Notes: a model not told the origin generated them from the letters alone. A DNA stretch of 49,181 nt from Pseudomonadota bacterium (GCA_022566015.1 JADFJT010000005.1:1-49181), one strand, 5' to 3'; positions 1-9,533 are shown, counted from the stretch's first letter. Numbers and translations are program-made.

Positions 1-398
1 GCAAGCCAATCACTACTCCAAAAACTTTTTTTCATGTTTTCATCGGCATTTATCAATGGTAAAGATAATCGAGCAGACGACTCGAAACAATCGATCGTCG
101 ATTATAGTCCTGGACTACTATCGGTTTTTTAGATCGAAGCAAGATTATCGAATCCCCGGTTTTTTTATTTTCATTATGCGCGTAATTATTAGTCGAATCG
201 GATGTAAAATTGTCTGAACTATAACCAATCAGTCATCCTGTTTACAGCGAGATTCAACTATAAAGTTGTAGGCCCTGTTTTACCAGTGTTCGAGAGAAAA
301 TAGTTGCTAGTTGAAACTACAATCTGTAAAACATTAGAATACCATTAATTCGAAGTATATAAGGTTTCCAAACTTGTCCAGGTTAAAAAAATTGGCCT
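1..398. other. intergenic region at window start, no gene recognised
   Basis: No convincing coding frame is seen on either strand. The stretch is AT-rich and has a small hairpin near 256-269 (CAACT, loop ATAA, AGTTG). The last hundred bases should hold the promoter of the HD-GYP gene that follows, but no clean -35/-10 pair or strong ribosome-binding site is visible. It may also contain the end of a gene lying outside the window. Confidence 0.5.
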
Positions 399-2009
399 AT
401 GTCTGAATTACTCGAGAGAATAGAGCGTCTAAACGAAATAGGGATTGCACTCTCTGCCGAACGCAATACTGGAAGATTGCTGGAATTGATCATGATGGGA
501 GCCAAATCCTTGACGCACGCGGATGGTGGATCGCTCTATTTCCTCAAGCAAGGTAAGCTTAGTTTTGAAATAATTTCGAATGATTCCCTGAATATACAGA
601 TGGGTGGAACTTCAGGCAACGAAATTACCTTTCCCTCTATTTCGCTATCCTTAGATGGAAAAGACAATCATGCTAACGTCGTCTCCCATTGTGTTTTAAC
701 GGGGGAAACGATCAATATTGACGATGCCTACAGTGAAGATGGATTCGATTTTACCGGCACGCGCGATTTTGACAATCTCACGGGGTACAGAACCCGTTCG
801 ATACTGACCTTTCTATTGAGAGATCACGAAAAAGAAACGATTGGCGTCTTGCAGTTGATAAATGCTCAGGATCCTAAGTCTGGAGAAGTGATCAGCTTTA
901 GTGCGATCGATCAGCAATTAGCCGAATCTTTAGCCTCTCAGGCAGCGGTTGCTTTAACCCAGCGTCGCTTGATCGCTGAATTACAGGTTTTGTTTGAGTC
1001 ATTTATCAAAATGATCGCAGGGGCTATCGATGACAAATCTCCCTATACTGGAGGACATTGTCGGCGTATTCCTGTGTTGACAATGATGATCGCGGAGGCT
1101 GCGCATAATGCTGAAAGTGGCCCATTAAAGGATTTTCATATCACCGACGAGGATCGTTACGAACTTGAAACAGCCGCCTGGCTGCATGATTGCGGTAAGG
1201 TTGTAACGCCAGAACACGTGATGGATAAATCCACCAAACTGGAGACTATTTTTGACCGTATTCAGATACTTGAAATTAAAATTGAAGTGTTAATTCGTGA
1301 TGCAGAAATAACTTATCTTCGGGCAACAATTGACAGCGATGGTTCGAAAAAGAAATTAACCCTATTGAAACAGCAGTACGAAAATCGATGCCAGCAATAC
1401 CGAGATGACCTGGCTTTCTTACGAAAAATTAATATTGGCGGCGAGTTCATGTCGAACGAGGACATCACTCGCGTGTCAGATTTGGCCGGGTACAGCTGGA
1501 TTGACCTGAATGGCGAGATTCGGCCTTTGGTCTCGGAAGATGAACTTAAGAATTTGAGTATTCGGCGCGGTACATTGAATGACAGCGAGCGCAAAATTAT
1601 CAATAACCATATTGTCGCAACTATAAAAATGCTCGAGTCTTTACCTTTTCCGAAGCATTTAAAAAATGTCCCGGAATTTGCCGGGGGTCATCACGAAAAA
1701 ATGGATGGATCCGGTTATCCGAAAGGTCTGCACCGAAATGAAATGTCAGTACAGGCGAGAATAATGGCGGTTGCTGATATTTTCGAAGCCCTGACAGCCA
1801 CCGACAGACCTTACAAAAAAGGTAAAACCTTATCGGAGTGCCTGAAAATTATGGGGTACATGAAAATAGATCAGCATATTGACCCCGATATCTTCGATAT
1901 TTTTGTAAAACAGAAAATCTATCTGGACTATGCCAACGAATATCTCGATCCAGAACAGATCGATCAAATTGACGAAAGCGCTATTCCCGGTTTTTCTGAG
2001 GGAAATTAA
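399..2009 (+). CDS. GAF domain and HD-GYP domain cyclic-di-GMP phosphodiesterase
   Basis: A predicted cytoplasmic c-di-GMP phosphodiesterase of 536 residues. Residues about 1-190 resemble a GAF sensor domain. The rest is an HD-GYP domain: the metal-binding HD pair is H263-D264 in HDCGK, followed by HH at 431-432 and the GYP signature at 439-441. HD-GYP enzymes hydrolyse c-di-GMP to pGpG or GMP and act on motility and biofilm control. Between the HD motif and the distal helices (about residues 285-395) lies an unusually long charged insert, partly coiled-coil-like, so the catalytic domain is longer than the usual 170-200 residues. It faces a cNMP/rhodanese gene tail to tail, 14 bases away. Function is inferred from motifs; the GAF ligand is unknown. 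Confidence 0.9.
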   Translation: MSELLERIERLNEIGIALSAERNTGRLLELIMMGAKSLTHADGGSLYFLKQGKLSFEIISNDSLNIQMGGTSGNEITFPSISLSLDGKDNHANVVSHCVLTGETINIDDAYSEDGFDFTGTRDFDNLTGYRTRSILTFLLRDHEKETIGVLQLINAQDPKSGEVISFSAIDQQLAESLASQAAVALTQRRLIAELQVLFESFIKMIAGAIDDKSPYTGGHCRRIPVLTMMIAEAAHNAESGPLKDFHITDEDRYELETAAWLHDCGKVVTPEHVMDKSTKLETIFDRIQILEIKIEVLIRDAEITYLRATIDSDGSKKKLTLLKQQYENRCQQYRDDLAFLRKINIGGEFMSNEDITRVSDLAGYSWIDLNGEIRPLVSEDELKNLSIRRGTLNDSERKIINNHIVATIKMLESLPFPKHLKNVPEFAGGHHEKMDGSGYPKGLHRNEMSVQARIMAVADIFEALTATDRPYKKGKTLSECLKIMGYMKIDQHIDPDIFDIFVKQKIYLDYANEYLDPEQIDQIDESAIPGFSEGN

Positions 2010-2023
2010 ATCTTCTCTGGCGT

Positions 2024-3076
2024 TCAGGACTCAAGATCGGCTGCTGCTGCTGTATCTACGCCATCCCTGAGTACAAAGGTTACAATCTCTTTCTCGTTGA
2101 GTAAAAAGGAAGCCGCTGAACTTCTTCGCCCAGTATCGCAATAAATGACATACTTCTTTTTGCTATCCAGCGAATTAGCTTTCATACGCAAAAAGATCAA
2201 TGGAATATTAATACTATTCTTAATATGGTTGGCACTGTGTTCTGCCGGCAAGCGTACGTCGAGCCATTCTGCGCCATTGCTTATCAGTTCTTTGGCTTCT
2301 TCGTAATTCACCCAGTTCAATAGGGGTTCATTCAACAGTGAGTTAAAATCTTCTTTATTGAGTCGCATCAAATGACCTTTGGACAACATCGTAACCGTGG
2401 CATTTCGCTTTGTTTCTGATATCAATGCTTCTTCGCCAAAGCTGTCACCAACCGATAAAGTAGCCAATTTAACGCCATTTGGGTTGGCGGGGGTGGCTCG
2501 CGAAACCATGCATCTGCCTTCCTTAATAATGTAAAAGAAATCGCCGTCCTGCCCTTGTTCAACCACTTTGTCGCCAGGCTTATAGGAGACATCTTCCATA
2601 CGCATAAACATGGCCTGAATATTGGCAGGGGGGATACGATGGAACGCGCGTGTCTGCAGAATTCTGGACATCCAGTCGGTTTCATCGTCTTCTTCTTCGA
2701 CGGTCTCTACCATGTAATTACCCGTTTGATCCCAGGTCAGCATGATGTCTATCATATCGCTGTTGATTTTGGTGATGACCGACTCTGTTTTAGCCCTGGC
2801 TGAAACCGGTCTGGGAAAACTGTGCGCGATGGGCTCGAGGCCAGACGGTGTGCCAGCCTTGATTATTTTAATAACTTTCTTGCCGAGTATTAGTTCGACT
2901 TCGCCCTTTAATACATAAATGTGGCTCTTTTCCGCATCATCTTTTTTAAATATGTAATGGCCTGCCTTTACGCTTATAGCGGTGACCTTGCTCACTAAAT
3001 CCTGCTTATTTTCAGAACTCAGTGAATTAATCGGCGACAAGGCCTTGATCTGATTGGCATCAATTTTAATCGACAT
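2024..3076 (-). CDS. double cyclic-nucleotide-binding domain protein with C-terminal rhodanese domain
   Basis: A 350-residue protein with two cNMP-binding-like beta barrels (about 15-125 and 140-250) and a rhodanese domain (about 255-345). The second barrel has a good phosphate-binding cassette, FGEEAL at 213-218 with R224 close behind; the first is degenerate. The rhodanese loop CDTGRRS carries the catalytic cysteine C313. There is no Crp-type helix-turn-helix, so this is not a transcription factor of that class. A reasonable reading is a sulfurtransferase gated by a nucleotide or other small ligand, but substrate and ligand are not shown. The first barrel resembles the N-terminal half of the broken HDOD gene at 16.3 kb. 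Confidence 0.85.
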   Translation of the reverse strand: MSIKIDANQIKALSPINSLSSENKQDLVSKVTAISVKAGHYIFKKDDAEKSHIYVLKGEVELILGKKVIKIIKAGTPSGLEPIAHSFPRPVSARAKTESVITKINSDMIDIMLTWDQTGNYMVETVEEEDDETDWMSRILQTRAFHRIPPANIQAMFMRMEDVSYKPGDKVVEQGQDGDFFYIIKEGRCMVSRATPANPNGVKLATLSVGDSFGEEALISETKRNATVTMLSKGHLMRLNKEDFNSLLNEPLLNWVNYEEAKELISNGAEWLDVRLPAEHSANHIKNSINIPLIFLRMKANSLDSKKKYVIYCDTGRRSSAASFLLNEKEIVTFVLRDGVDTAAAADLES

Positions 3077-3183
3077 ATTTTATTTTACTGGTATTCCACT
3101 AAAAACAGTTTTTGAAACGAACTCATTCTGGTGTCTGGAGGCATATAATGCAACTAAAGCTAAGCCGAATTCATGGTATCGAA

Positions 3184-4986
3184 TTATCCTGATTGGCGAG
3201 TGATATCGACGAACAGCTTGATCTTCTGTCCAGGCTGCAGGTATTTGCCAATCTTGTTCCAGCGTTTGATATCCGTTACTCGAATGTTAAATTTATTCGC
3301 TATTCGGTAAAGAGAATCACCTTTTCTTACAGTATACCGAAGTGCCTGCAAACCCTGGTTCGGCCCTGTTGCGATTAGCGTGGCCACCGTTTGAACCAGG
3401 ACAGCTTGCCTGTTGATCCAAACGGTTAATTTCTGGCCTACCCTGAGCGTATCGATCGGTGCTATTCCATTCCATTTTGCCAGCGCATTGGTAGATACTC
3501 CATAGCGCTGTGAAATACTCCATAAGCTTTGTCCCCGGCGAACGACATGCACCTGTTTGGTGCCGCTGCGGCGGGTATTTTGAATTTTACTTACACGGGC
3601 GGACTGGCTTAGAGTATAGGATTTCAACGATTTTGTTGCGGTGGCAATAGTCAGGTATTTGCCCGCTCGAATCTGCGTACCACGGATTTTATTAACGCTT
3701 TTGATCAGCGCCGTCGTAGTCCGATATTTGCGTGAAATTTCGCTCAGGGTTTCTCCGGGTTTGATTTTGTGGCGCACCCAGTTAATGTGTTTTTCTACGG
3801 GAATTTCTTTTAAAGCTAATTTAAACTGTGCGCTTTTGTTTCGTGGTAATAGTAAGCGATGAGGCCCATTGGGTGATGTTGCCCAGCGATTGAAGGCCGG
3901 ATTGTATTGGTACAATTCATTAATGGTTATTCCGGCTAAATCGGCTGCCAGAGCTAAATCGATTTGCTGACCGAGCTCGACCACTTCGAGGACTGGCTCG
4001 TTGCTGATGGGCAATAACTCTAGTTGATACCGTTTCGGGTGGCCAAATAATTCTTTCAGTGCATACAGTTTCGGAACATAGTTCCTGGTTTCCCTGCGAA
4101 TTTTTGTCAGGTTCCAGAAGTCGGTTTGTCGTTTACGCTTTTTGTTATATAGAACGGCTCTTCTGATTTTACCTGGACCGGCATTATACGAAGCCAGAGC
4201 CAGATCCCAGTCACCGTTAAATTCACCGGCTAATGTTTTCAGGTAGCGAATTGCAGCTCGAGTTGATTCGATGATGTCACGACGCCCGTCGTACCACCAG
4301 TTTTGCTTCAAGCCTAGAAATCTACCGGTTGAGGGTATTATTTGCCACATGCCCGAAGCGCGGCCATGCGAGTAGGCAAAAGTCTGGTAGGCACTTTCTA
4401 CTATCGGAAGTAGTGCGAGTTCGGTCGGCAAGTTATCTTTTTCCAGTTCATCGAGGATGAAAGGTAAAACCAGTCTGGCGCGTTGCATGACACGTTCCAG
4501 ATATCCTCGATTGTTTAAATACCAGCTCAGTTGTGCGATTACCCTGTCGTTTAATACCGGTTCTAGTTGCATGCCCTGCTGCAGGCGGTACCAGGCGCCA
4601 TTATTTTTTTCTAGTTCAGCGAGTGCCCGCAATGCGGCCGCCTGGCGACGTTGCAATACGATAGACTCACGTGTCTGCGCCATTTTGGATGCCAGATTTA
4701 TTTTGCGTCGATCAACAATTTCGACTAGTTCTGGTTGTGCTGAACCTACGAAGGGAGATTTTTCTATTATGTTGTCGGGCAGGGAAAAGTCGAAATAATC
4801 AGCGGAAATTAACAGGTTTGAGTCATGTGGACTAATTACTTCAATTTTGGCCGTAGGTACCGTAACCTCGGCCTCTACGACGGGTTGAACTTGCACTGCT
4901 GTTTCTGCCACTTCTGCCTGAAATGTAGTACAGGCCCCCAACAAGAGTGACAATAGTACTGTCGAAATTTGATTTCGATTGCGCAT
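3184..4986 (-). CDS. mltD: membrane-bound lytic murein transglycosylase D, LysM-containing lipoprotein
   Basis: MltD cleaves peptidoglycan glycan strands to 1,6-anhydro products at the inner face of the outer membrane. The start at 4986 gives a 600-residue protein with a lipoprotein signal, lipobox LGAC with C19; an upstream start would bury that signal. The SLT domain spans about 185-310, with catalytic glutamate E197 in PIVES and the downstream SGMWQI motif. Three LysM peptidoglycan-binding repeats follow at about 404-447, 479-523 and 550-594. E. coli MltD has two LysM repeats, so this one is slightly extended. It is divergent from a yafS-like methyltransferase; in E. coli gloB lies between these two genes and is absent here. 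Confidence 0.93.
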   Translation of the reverse strand: MRNRNQISTVLLSLLLGACTTFQAEVAETAVQVQPVVEAEVTVPTAKIEVISPHDSNLLISADYFDFSLPDNIIEKSPFVGSAQPELVEIVDRRKINLASKMAQTRESIVLQRRQAAALRALAELEKNNGAWYRLQQGMQLEPVLNDRVIAQLSWYLNNRGYLERVMQRARLVLPFILDELEKDNLPTELALLPIVESAYQTFAYSHGRASGMWQIIPSTGRFLGLKQNWWYDGRRDIIESTRAAIRYLKTLAGEFNGDWDLALASYNAGPGKIRRAVLYNKKRKRQTDFWNLTKIRRETRNYVPKLYALKELFGHPKRYQLELLPISNEPVLEVVELGQQIDLALAADLAGITINELYQYNPAFNRWATSPNGPHRLLLPRNKSAQFKLALKEIPVEKHINWVRHKIKPGETLSEISRKYRTTTALIKSVNKIRGTQIRAGKYLTIATATKSLKSYTLSQSARVSKIQNTRRSGTKQVHVVRRGQSLWSISQRYGVSTNALAKWNGIAPIDTLRVGQKLTVWINRQAVLVQTVATLIATGPNQGLQALRYTVRKGDSLYRIANKFNIRVTDIKRWNKIGKYLQPGQKIKLFVDITRQSG

Positions 4987-5075
4987 AATATTCAAGATCT
5001 GGTTTATTATCATTAGTATAGATGATGCGTAGACGCTAAAATGTGGCATTGTACCGATCATAACCCAAGATTCAA

Positions 5076-5834
5076 ATGCAAATTGATCCACAAAATACCA
5101 CTAATATACCCAATTTGGACATCAACGAGTGGTACCAGTCGCCGTTGGGACAATACCTGTTTGAAGATTTGAAATCGATGATGGAACCTGTGCTGGCTAC
5201 GAGTTTTGGCTATTATTCCTTGCAAATTGGCTGCACTGATCATTCCAGTCTCTTGCTCGATTCGTGCCGAGTGAAACATCACTTCGATCTTGGTGGAGTA
5301 AATGCTGACATCGATGTACAGGCGCATGCATCGCTGCTACCGATTGCCAATGATAGTGTCGATTTGATTGTATTGATGCACCATTTGTCTAATACCGAAG
5401 AACCGCATGCGGTGCTGCGTGAAGCCTCTCGAGTTTTGATTCAGGAAGGGAAGTTGATTATCATAGATTTTAATCCACTGTCACTATGGGGTGTCCGTCA
5501 TTTCTTGCAGTCCTGGTTGGAACATGCACCCTGGAGTGGGCACTATTATACTGCGCGGCGGCTAAAAGACTGGATGAATCTGCTCGGCTTCGACCAGCAA
5601 AAACACTATCGGGTAGGATATGTGCTTCCCATTCAGCATTTAAGCGTAACTCGGCACCTAACCTGGTTAGAAAAAGGACTGAAAAGTTGGGTCAAATTTT
5701 CAGCCGCACTCAATGTACTGGTCTATAGCAAAAACATTTCACCAATGACTCCGGTTCGCCACCACTGGGTGACACGAAAATTACTACCCGGAAAGATAGC
5801 TCGTCCTGGTGGTCTGTCCAGGCAGGAAAGATGA
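5076..5834 (+). CDS. class I SAM-dependent methyltransferase, YafS-like
   Basis: A 252-residue protein with a class I methyltransferase fold. The SAM-binding motif I is weak (LQIGCTDHSS), but the later parts are typical: a DLIVLMHHL strand, a REASRVL helix, and the NPLSLWG segment common to YafS-like proteins encoded beside rnhA. The substrate is not known. The gene ends at a TGA (5832-5834) and rnhA starts at the next base, so the two are almost certainly cotranscribed and translationally coupled. The 89-base gap to the divergent mltD start must contain both promoters. Methyltransferase assignment is firm; the YafS label depends mainly on gene order. Confidence 0.85.
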   Translation: MQIDPQNTTNIPNLDINEWYQSPLGQYLFEDLKSMMEPVLATSFGYYSLQIGCTDHSSLLLDSCRVKHHFDLGGVNADIDVQAHASLLPIANDSVDLIVLMHHLSNTEEPHAVLREASRVLIQEGKLIIIDFNPLSLWGVRHFLQSWLEHAPWSGHYYTARRLKDWMNLLGFDQQKHYRVGYVLPIQHLSVTRHLTWLEKGLKSWVKFSAALNVLVYSKNISPMTPVRHHWVTRKLLPGKIARPGGLSRQER

Positions 5835-6278
5835 ATGACTAATAAGGTTATCATGTATACCGATGGTGCTTGCCGAGGGAATCCCGGACCAGGCGGCTGG
5901 GGAGTAATTTTGCATTATGGAAATACACAGAAAACACTGAAGGGATTCGACCCCGATACCACGAATAACCGAATGGAACTTACCGCTGTTATTGAGGGTT
6001 TGCGGGCGCTTAGGCGGAGCTGTTCGGTTGAATTGAATACTGATTCAAAATATGTGTTGCAGGGGATCAATGTGTGGATTGATAACTGGAAGTCGAATGG
6101 GTGGAAAACTGCAGGTAAAAAGCAGGTAAAGAATGTTGATCTGTGGCAGCTGCTGGAGCAAGAAACAGTTCGGCACCGTATTATTTGGCATTGGGTGAAG
6201 GCTCATTCGGGTATCAGAGGAAACGAAATGGCGGATCAGCTTGCCAATCAGGCGATAGACATCGAGGCAATAAATTAA
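5835..6278 (+). CDS. rnhA: ribonuclease HI
   Basis: RNase HI cuts the RNA strand of RNA-DNA hybrids, removing primers and R-loops. At 147 residues it is close to the 155 of E. coli. All active-site residues fall at the same numbers as in E. coli: D10, E48, D70, H124 and D134, within the motifs [27 protein letters not shown] and GNEMAD. It begins immediately after the methyltransferase stop, and its TAA overlaps the dnaQ ATG (TAATG). In E. coli rnhA and dnaQ are divergent; here they are codirectional and overlapping. Confidence 0.97.
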   Translation: MTNKVIMYTDGACRGNPGPGGWGVILHYGNTQKTLKGFDPDTTNNRMELTAVIEGLRALRRSCSVELNTDSKYVLQGINVWIDNWKSNGWKTAGKKQVKNVDLWQLLEQETVRHRIIWHWVKAHSGIRGNEMADQLANQAIDIEAIN

Positions 6279-6979
6279 TGAGACAAATCGTGTTAGATAC
6301 GGAAACCACGGGTCTTGAGACCAGTTTGGGGCATCGTATAATCGAAATTGGATGTGTCGAATTAATCGACCGCCGTATTACCGATAATCACTGGCACTAT
6401 TATGTAAACCCGGAGAGAAAGATCGACGACGGGGCTTTCGAAGTACATGGTATTAGCAATGAATTTCTGCAGGACAAGCCTCGATTTTTCGAGATTGCAA
6501 AGAAATTTCTCGCCTATATCGATGGCGCCGAACTCATTATCCATAATGCACGCTTCGATGTCGGTTTTCTTGATTACGAGCTGGAAAAATTGGAAGGAGA
6601 GACGATTACGATCGAGCAGCATTGCCGCATTCTCGATACGTTGGTGATGGCACGTCAAAAACACCCGGGCCAGAAAAACAGCCTGGATGCATTGTGCAGG
6701 CGCTACGAAATAGACAATAGCCAGCGTAGCCTGCATGGTGCATTACTCGACGCGCGAATTTTGGCAGAAGTGTACCTGGCTATGACTGGAGGGCAAACTG
6801 CTCTGGGTCTGGATGAATCTGACGGGGAACAAGATCTGGGATATTCTCAAGTGGGCAGGCAACCTGTCTCACGAAGCGGGCCCTTACCTGTATGGAGAGG
6901 GAATCCTGAATCAGAACAGGCGCACCTCGAGTATGTAAAGTTCTTACAGGAGCAAAGCGACCAACCTGTGTGGGAATAG
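6278..6979 (+). CDS. dnaQ: DNA polymerase III epsilon subunit, 3'-5' proofreading exonuclease
   Basis: Epsilon is the proofreading exonuclease of the replicative polymerase. The start at 6278 overlaps the rnhA stop and gives 233 residues, near the 243 of E. coli; a longer in-frame extension would lie inside rnhA. DEDDh exonuclease motifs are visible: DTETTG (D7, E9) at the N-terminus, the ExoII region NARFDVGFL, and ExoIII HGALLDARIL. The C-terminal tail, beyond about residue 180, is low in conservation and would carry the alpha-subunit contact. It converges on smpB with 22 bases between them. Confidence 0.96.
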   Translation: MRQIVLDTETTGLETSLGHRIIEIGCVELIDRRITDNHWHYYVNPERKIDDGAFEVHGISNEFLQDKPRFFEIAKKFLAYIDGAELIIHNARFDVGFLDYELEKLEGETITIEQHCRILDTLVMARQKHPGQKNSLDALCRRYEIDNSQRSLHGALLDARILAEVYLAMTGGQTALGLDESDGEQDLGYSQVGRQPVSRSGPLPVWRGNPESEQAHLEYVKFLQEQSDQPVWE

Positions 6980-7001
6980 AATCGCCTGGTAATATTAGTG
7001 G

Positions 7002-7481
7002 TTACGAATGCTTTAAAATTCTGGCCTTGTCACGTTGCCAGTCGCGATCTTTCTCGGTCGCTCGTTTATCGTGATGCTTTTTCCCTTTGGCGATGCCAAT
7101 TTTTAATTTAGCTCGGCTTCGACTCCAGTAGGCCGATAGTGCGACCAGAGTATAGCCACGCCGGTCAACCATTCCCACGAGACGATCAATTTCTCTTTGA
7201 TGCGCAAGCAGTTTACGAGTGCGCGTGGGATTCGGGCTGATATGTGTTGATGCGGTATTCAGCGCGCTGATGTGAGCGCCAATAATCCATAATTCTCCAT
7301 TTTTTACCATCACATAGCTTTCTTTCAATTGCAGGTTTTTTTCACGCAGACTTTTCACTTCCCATCCTTCGAGCACGATACCGACTTCGATTTCATCCTC
7401 GATAGTATAATTATGGCGGGCCACGCGATTGCGTGCAATCGTATTGTCCTCAGATTTAGACTTCTTCTTTTTTGCAGCCAT
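7002..7481 (-). CDS. smpB: SsrA-binding protein SmpB
   Basis: SmpB binds tmRNA and is required for trans-translation, which rescues stalled ribosomes and tags incomplete proteins. The 159-residue length and the conserved segments (NRVARHNY, GIVLEGWEVKSLR, and the basic C-terminal tail with KGKKHHDKR) are diagnostic. The lysine-rich N-terminal extension MAAKKKKSK is common in the family. The gene is divergent from the SRP RNA to its right. No tmRNA gene is seen in this window. Confidence 0.97.
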   Translation of the reverse strand: MAAKKKKSKSEDNTIARNRVARHNYTIEDEIEVGIVLEGWEVKSLREKNLQLKESYVMVKNGELWIIGAHISALNTASTHISPNPTRTRKLLAHQREIDRLVGMVDRRGYTLVALSAYWSRSRAKLKIGIAKGKKHHDKRATEKDRDWQRDKARILKHS

Positions 7482-7582
7482 AGCGGCGTATTAAACTACT
7501 GGCAGGAGAGGCCGAGTATTTTCGGTTCAAAAAGTCGCTATGACAAGTAAAACCTATGATTCTTGTTCAATCATTCAATTTC

Positions 7583-7611
7583 TTTCAATTTGCCCTGACA
7601 AGCCTTATGAT
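7583..7611 (+). promoter_or_regulatory. putative sigma-70 promoter of the SRP RNA
   Basis: A TTTCAA at 7583-7588 and TATGAT at 7606-7611 are separated by 17 bases, a good sigma-70 spacing. Transcription would begin around 7618-7620, just before the 5' strand of the RNA's basal stem. The -35 hexamer is a weak match, so this is an inference from spacing and position. Confidence 0.4.
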
Positions 7612-7625
7612 TTCGTTCTTGCAAT

Positions 7626-7736
<111 letters not shown>

Positions 7737-7785
7737 TCCAGTTTTCTATCCAGTGCGAATGATCAATAAGTTAAAAATACATTAG

Positions 7786-7805
7786 GGAGTCTCTGATCAA
7801 TTCAT
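7786..7805 (+). repeat. solo terminal repeat of the 9.5 kb MITE-like family
   Basis: GGAGTCTCTGATCAATTCAT follows a TTAG. Its last 15 bases (CTCTGATCAATTCAT) are identical to the left end of the MITE-like element at 9534. No matching right end is clear nearby, so it looks like a remnant. It sits about 45 bases before the dnaX start and could affect its leader. Confidence 0.5.
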
Positions 7806-7850
7806 CAATCAACTTCTGTTTCCGCACGATGCTATGCCAGGTTTAAACGC

Positions 7851-9523
7851 GTGAGTTACCAGGTGCTGGCGCGAAAATGGCGCCCCCGCGATTTTACCGA
7901 AATGGTCGGACAGGAACATGTCGTGCAGGCATTGGTTAATGCGCTCGATAGCGAGCGTCTCCACCATGCCTATTTATTTAGCGGCACACGCGGTGTAGGG
8001 AAAACCACGATAGCTCGCATTTTTGCAAAATCGCTAAATTGCGATCAGGGACTCAGTTCCAAACCCTGTGGAGAATGTGCTTCCTGCACCGAAGTAGACC
8101 AGGGGCGCAGTGTCGATTTAATCGAAATTGATGCTGCATCGCGTACCGGTGTCGATGATATGCGCGAGTTACTCGATAATGTTCAGTATGCGCCGACTCG
8201 GGGACGCTTCAAGATATATCTGGTGGACGAGGTGCATATGCTGTCAAAGCACAGTTTCAACGCCTTATTAAAAACCCTGGAAGAGCCGCCACCACATATT
8301 AAGTTTCTGCTCGCGACTACCGACCCGCAAAAATTACCTGTGACCGTCTTGTCGCGATGTCTACAATTCAATCTGAAACGTATGTCCAGACAGCAAATAT
8401 TGTCGCATTTGCAGTACTTGACTGATCAGGAAAAGGTGGAAGCTGAAACCGCCGCGATGGTGCTATTGTCTAGTGCGGCAGACGGGAGTATGCGTGACGC
8501 TCTGAGCCTGCTCGATCAGGCTATTGCCTGTGGTGGCGGATCTGTCTCGCTGAGTACCACAGAAGTAATGCTGGGAACAATATCCAGAGATTATCTGGTT
8601 AAAATATTTGATTCACTAGTGCAACAAGACGCTGCCGGGCTAGTCAGGGAAGCCAGAAATGTGATTGCGTATAACCCCGATTACCAGCGAGTTTGTGCCG
8701 AAATGATCTCGTTACTACATCAAATGGCGTTGTATCAAAGCGAGGCAGAAATAGAGCCCGAAGATGACTGGATGGGAGAGCAGATAATTGGCCTGTCCGC
8801 ACGATTGTCGAGTGAGGAAATTCAGCTTTACTACCAGATCATGTTGCAAGGACGCCATGACCTCAGCCTTAGTCCAGATGCGGCCGTGGGGTTCGAGATG
8901 TTGATGCTGAGATTATTGGCTTTCTCGCCTGATTCAGGCGCGATTCCCCAGGCATCGGCGGAAAAAAAAAGTCCGTAAATCAACATTCGACTGGATCGCA
9001 GGATAATTCCCAACCAGCAAAAAACGGTCGCTCGAAGGATGATACCGGGCAGGCTCAGATTAGTGAATCCGTTCAAACAGTCGTCCGGGAACAGGGCGAA
9101 TCATCGCTAGATGATGCGGTCGCGTCCAGACTCAGTGATTCGATTGACTGGTCGGTGCTTGCATTCGAGCTTGGGCTACAGGGCCTCGCGCAGGAAATCG
9201 CGATCAATAGCATCGTTGAGTCTTACGATCAGAATCATCTCTGCCTGAAGTTGGAGCCGGAAATTCTGGAATTAGCGAATGCGACCATTCGAGATGAAAT
9301 TACCCAGGCTATAGAGTCAAAACTTGGGGTATCATTAAGTGTCGATTTGCTGGCACAGGATAAGCTGACAGTAGAAACACCCCAGCAGGCCAGAATACGT
9401 GCCCAGGAGGAACATCGTCGGGCGGCAATCGACGCCATCAGGCAGGAAGCTGTGGTACAAAAGTTACACCAGGCGTTCGGTGCAGAACTGGTTGAGTCGA
9501 GTGTCACAAAGCGAGACGTTTAA
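7851..9523 (+). CDS. dnaX: DNA polymerase III tau/gamma subunit, full length requires a -1 frameshift
   Basis: Clamp-loader ATPase subunit and replisome organiser. Translation starts at a GTG (MSYQVLARKWRP). The first frame has Walker A GTRGVGKT (45-52), the four-cysteine zinc site (C64, C73, C76, C79), Walker B DEVH (126-129) and the SRC motif, then stops at 8978 after 375 residues: a gamma-like product with domains I-III only. The tau C-terminal part (WSVLAFELGLQGL onwards, to 9523) is in the -1 frame. That frame is open right through a hydrophilic linker from the A9 run at 8962-8970. A -1 slip there joins both parts into about 557 residues. The gene is followed by a MITE, then ybaB and recR. 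Either the frameshift is programmed, or the run has lost or gained a base in sequencing. Confidence 0.92.
8961..8978 (+). promoter_or_regulatory. dnaX: candidate programmed -1 frameshift site in dnaX
   Basis: In the zero frame the codons read GAA AAA AAA AGT CCG TAA. The P- and A-site AAA codons at 8964-8969 can both re-pair one base back (A AAA AAA), and the zero-frame stop follows only two codons later. After slipping, the -1 frame is open to the end of the tau domain at 9523. An A9 run can also cause RNA polymerase slippage, as known for Thermus dnaX. No obvious upstream Shine-Dalgarno stimulator or strong downstream stem-loop is seen. Confidence 0.6.
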
Positions 9524-9533
9524 CTCATCTTAA

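Noticed and set aside
3184-5834. A gloB gene between mltD and the methyltransferase
   Set aside because: The 89-base gap is too short and no glyoxalase II motif is present on either strand.
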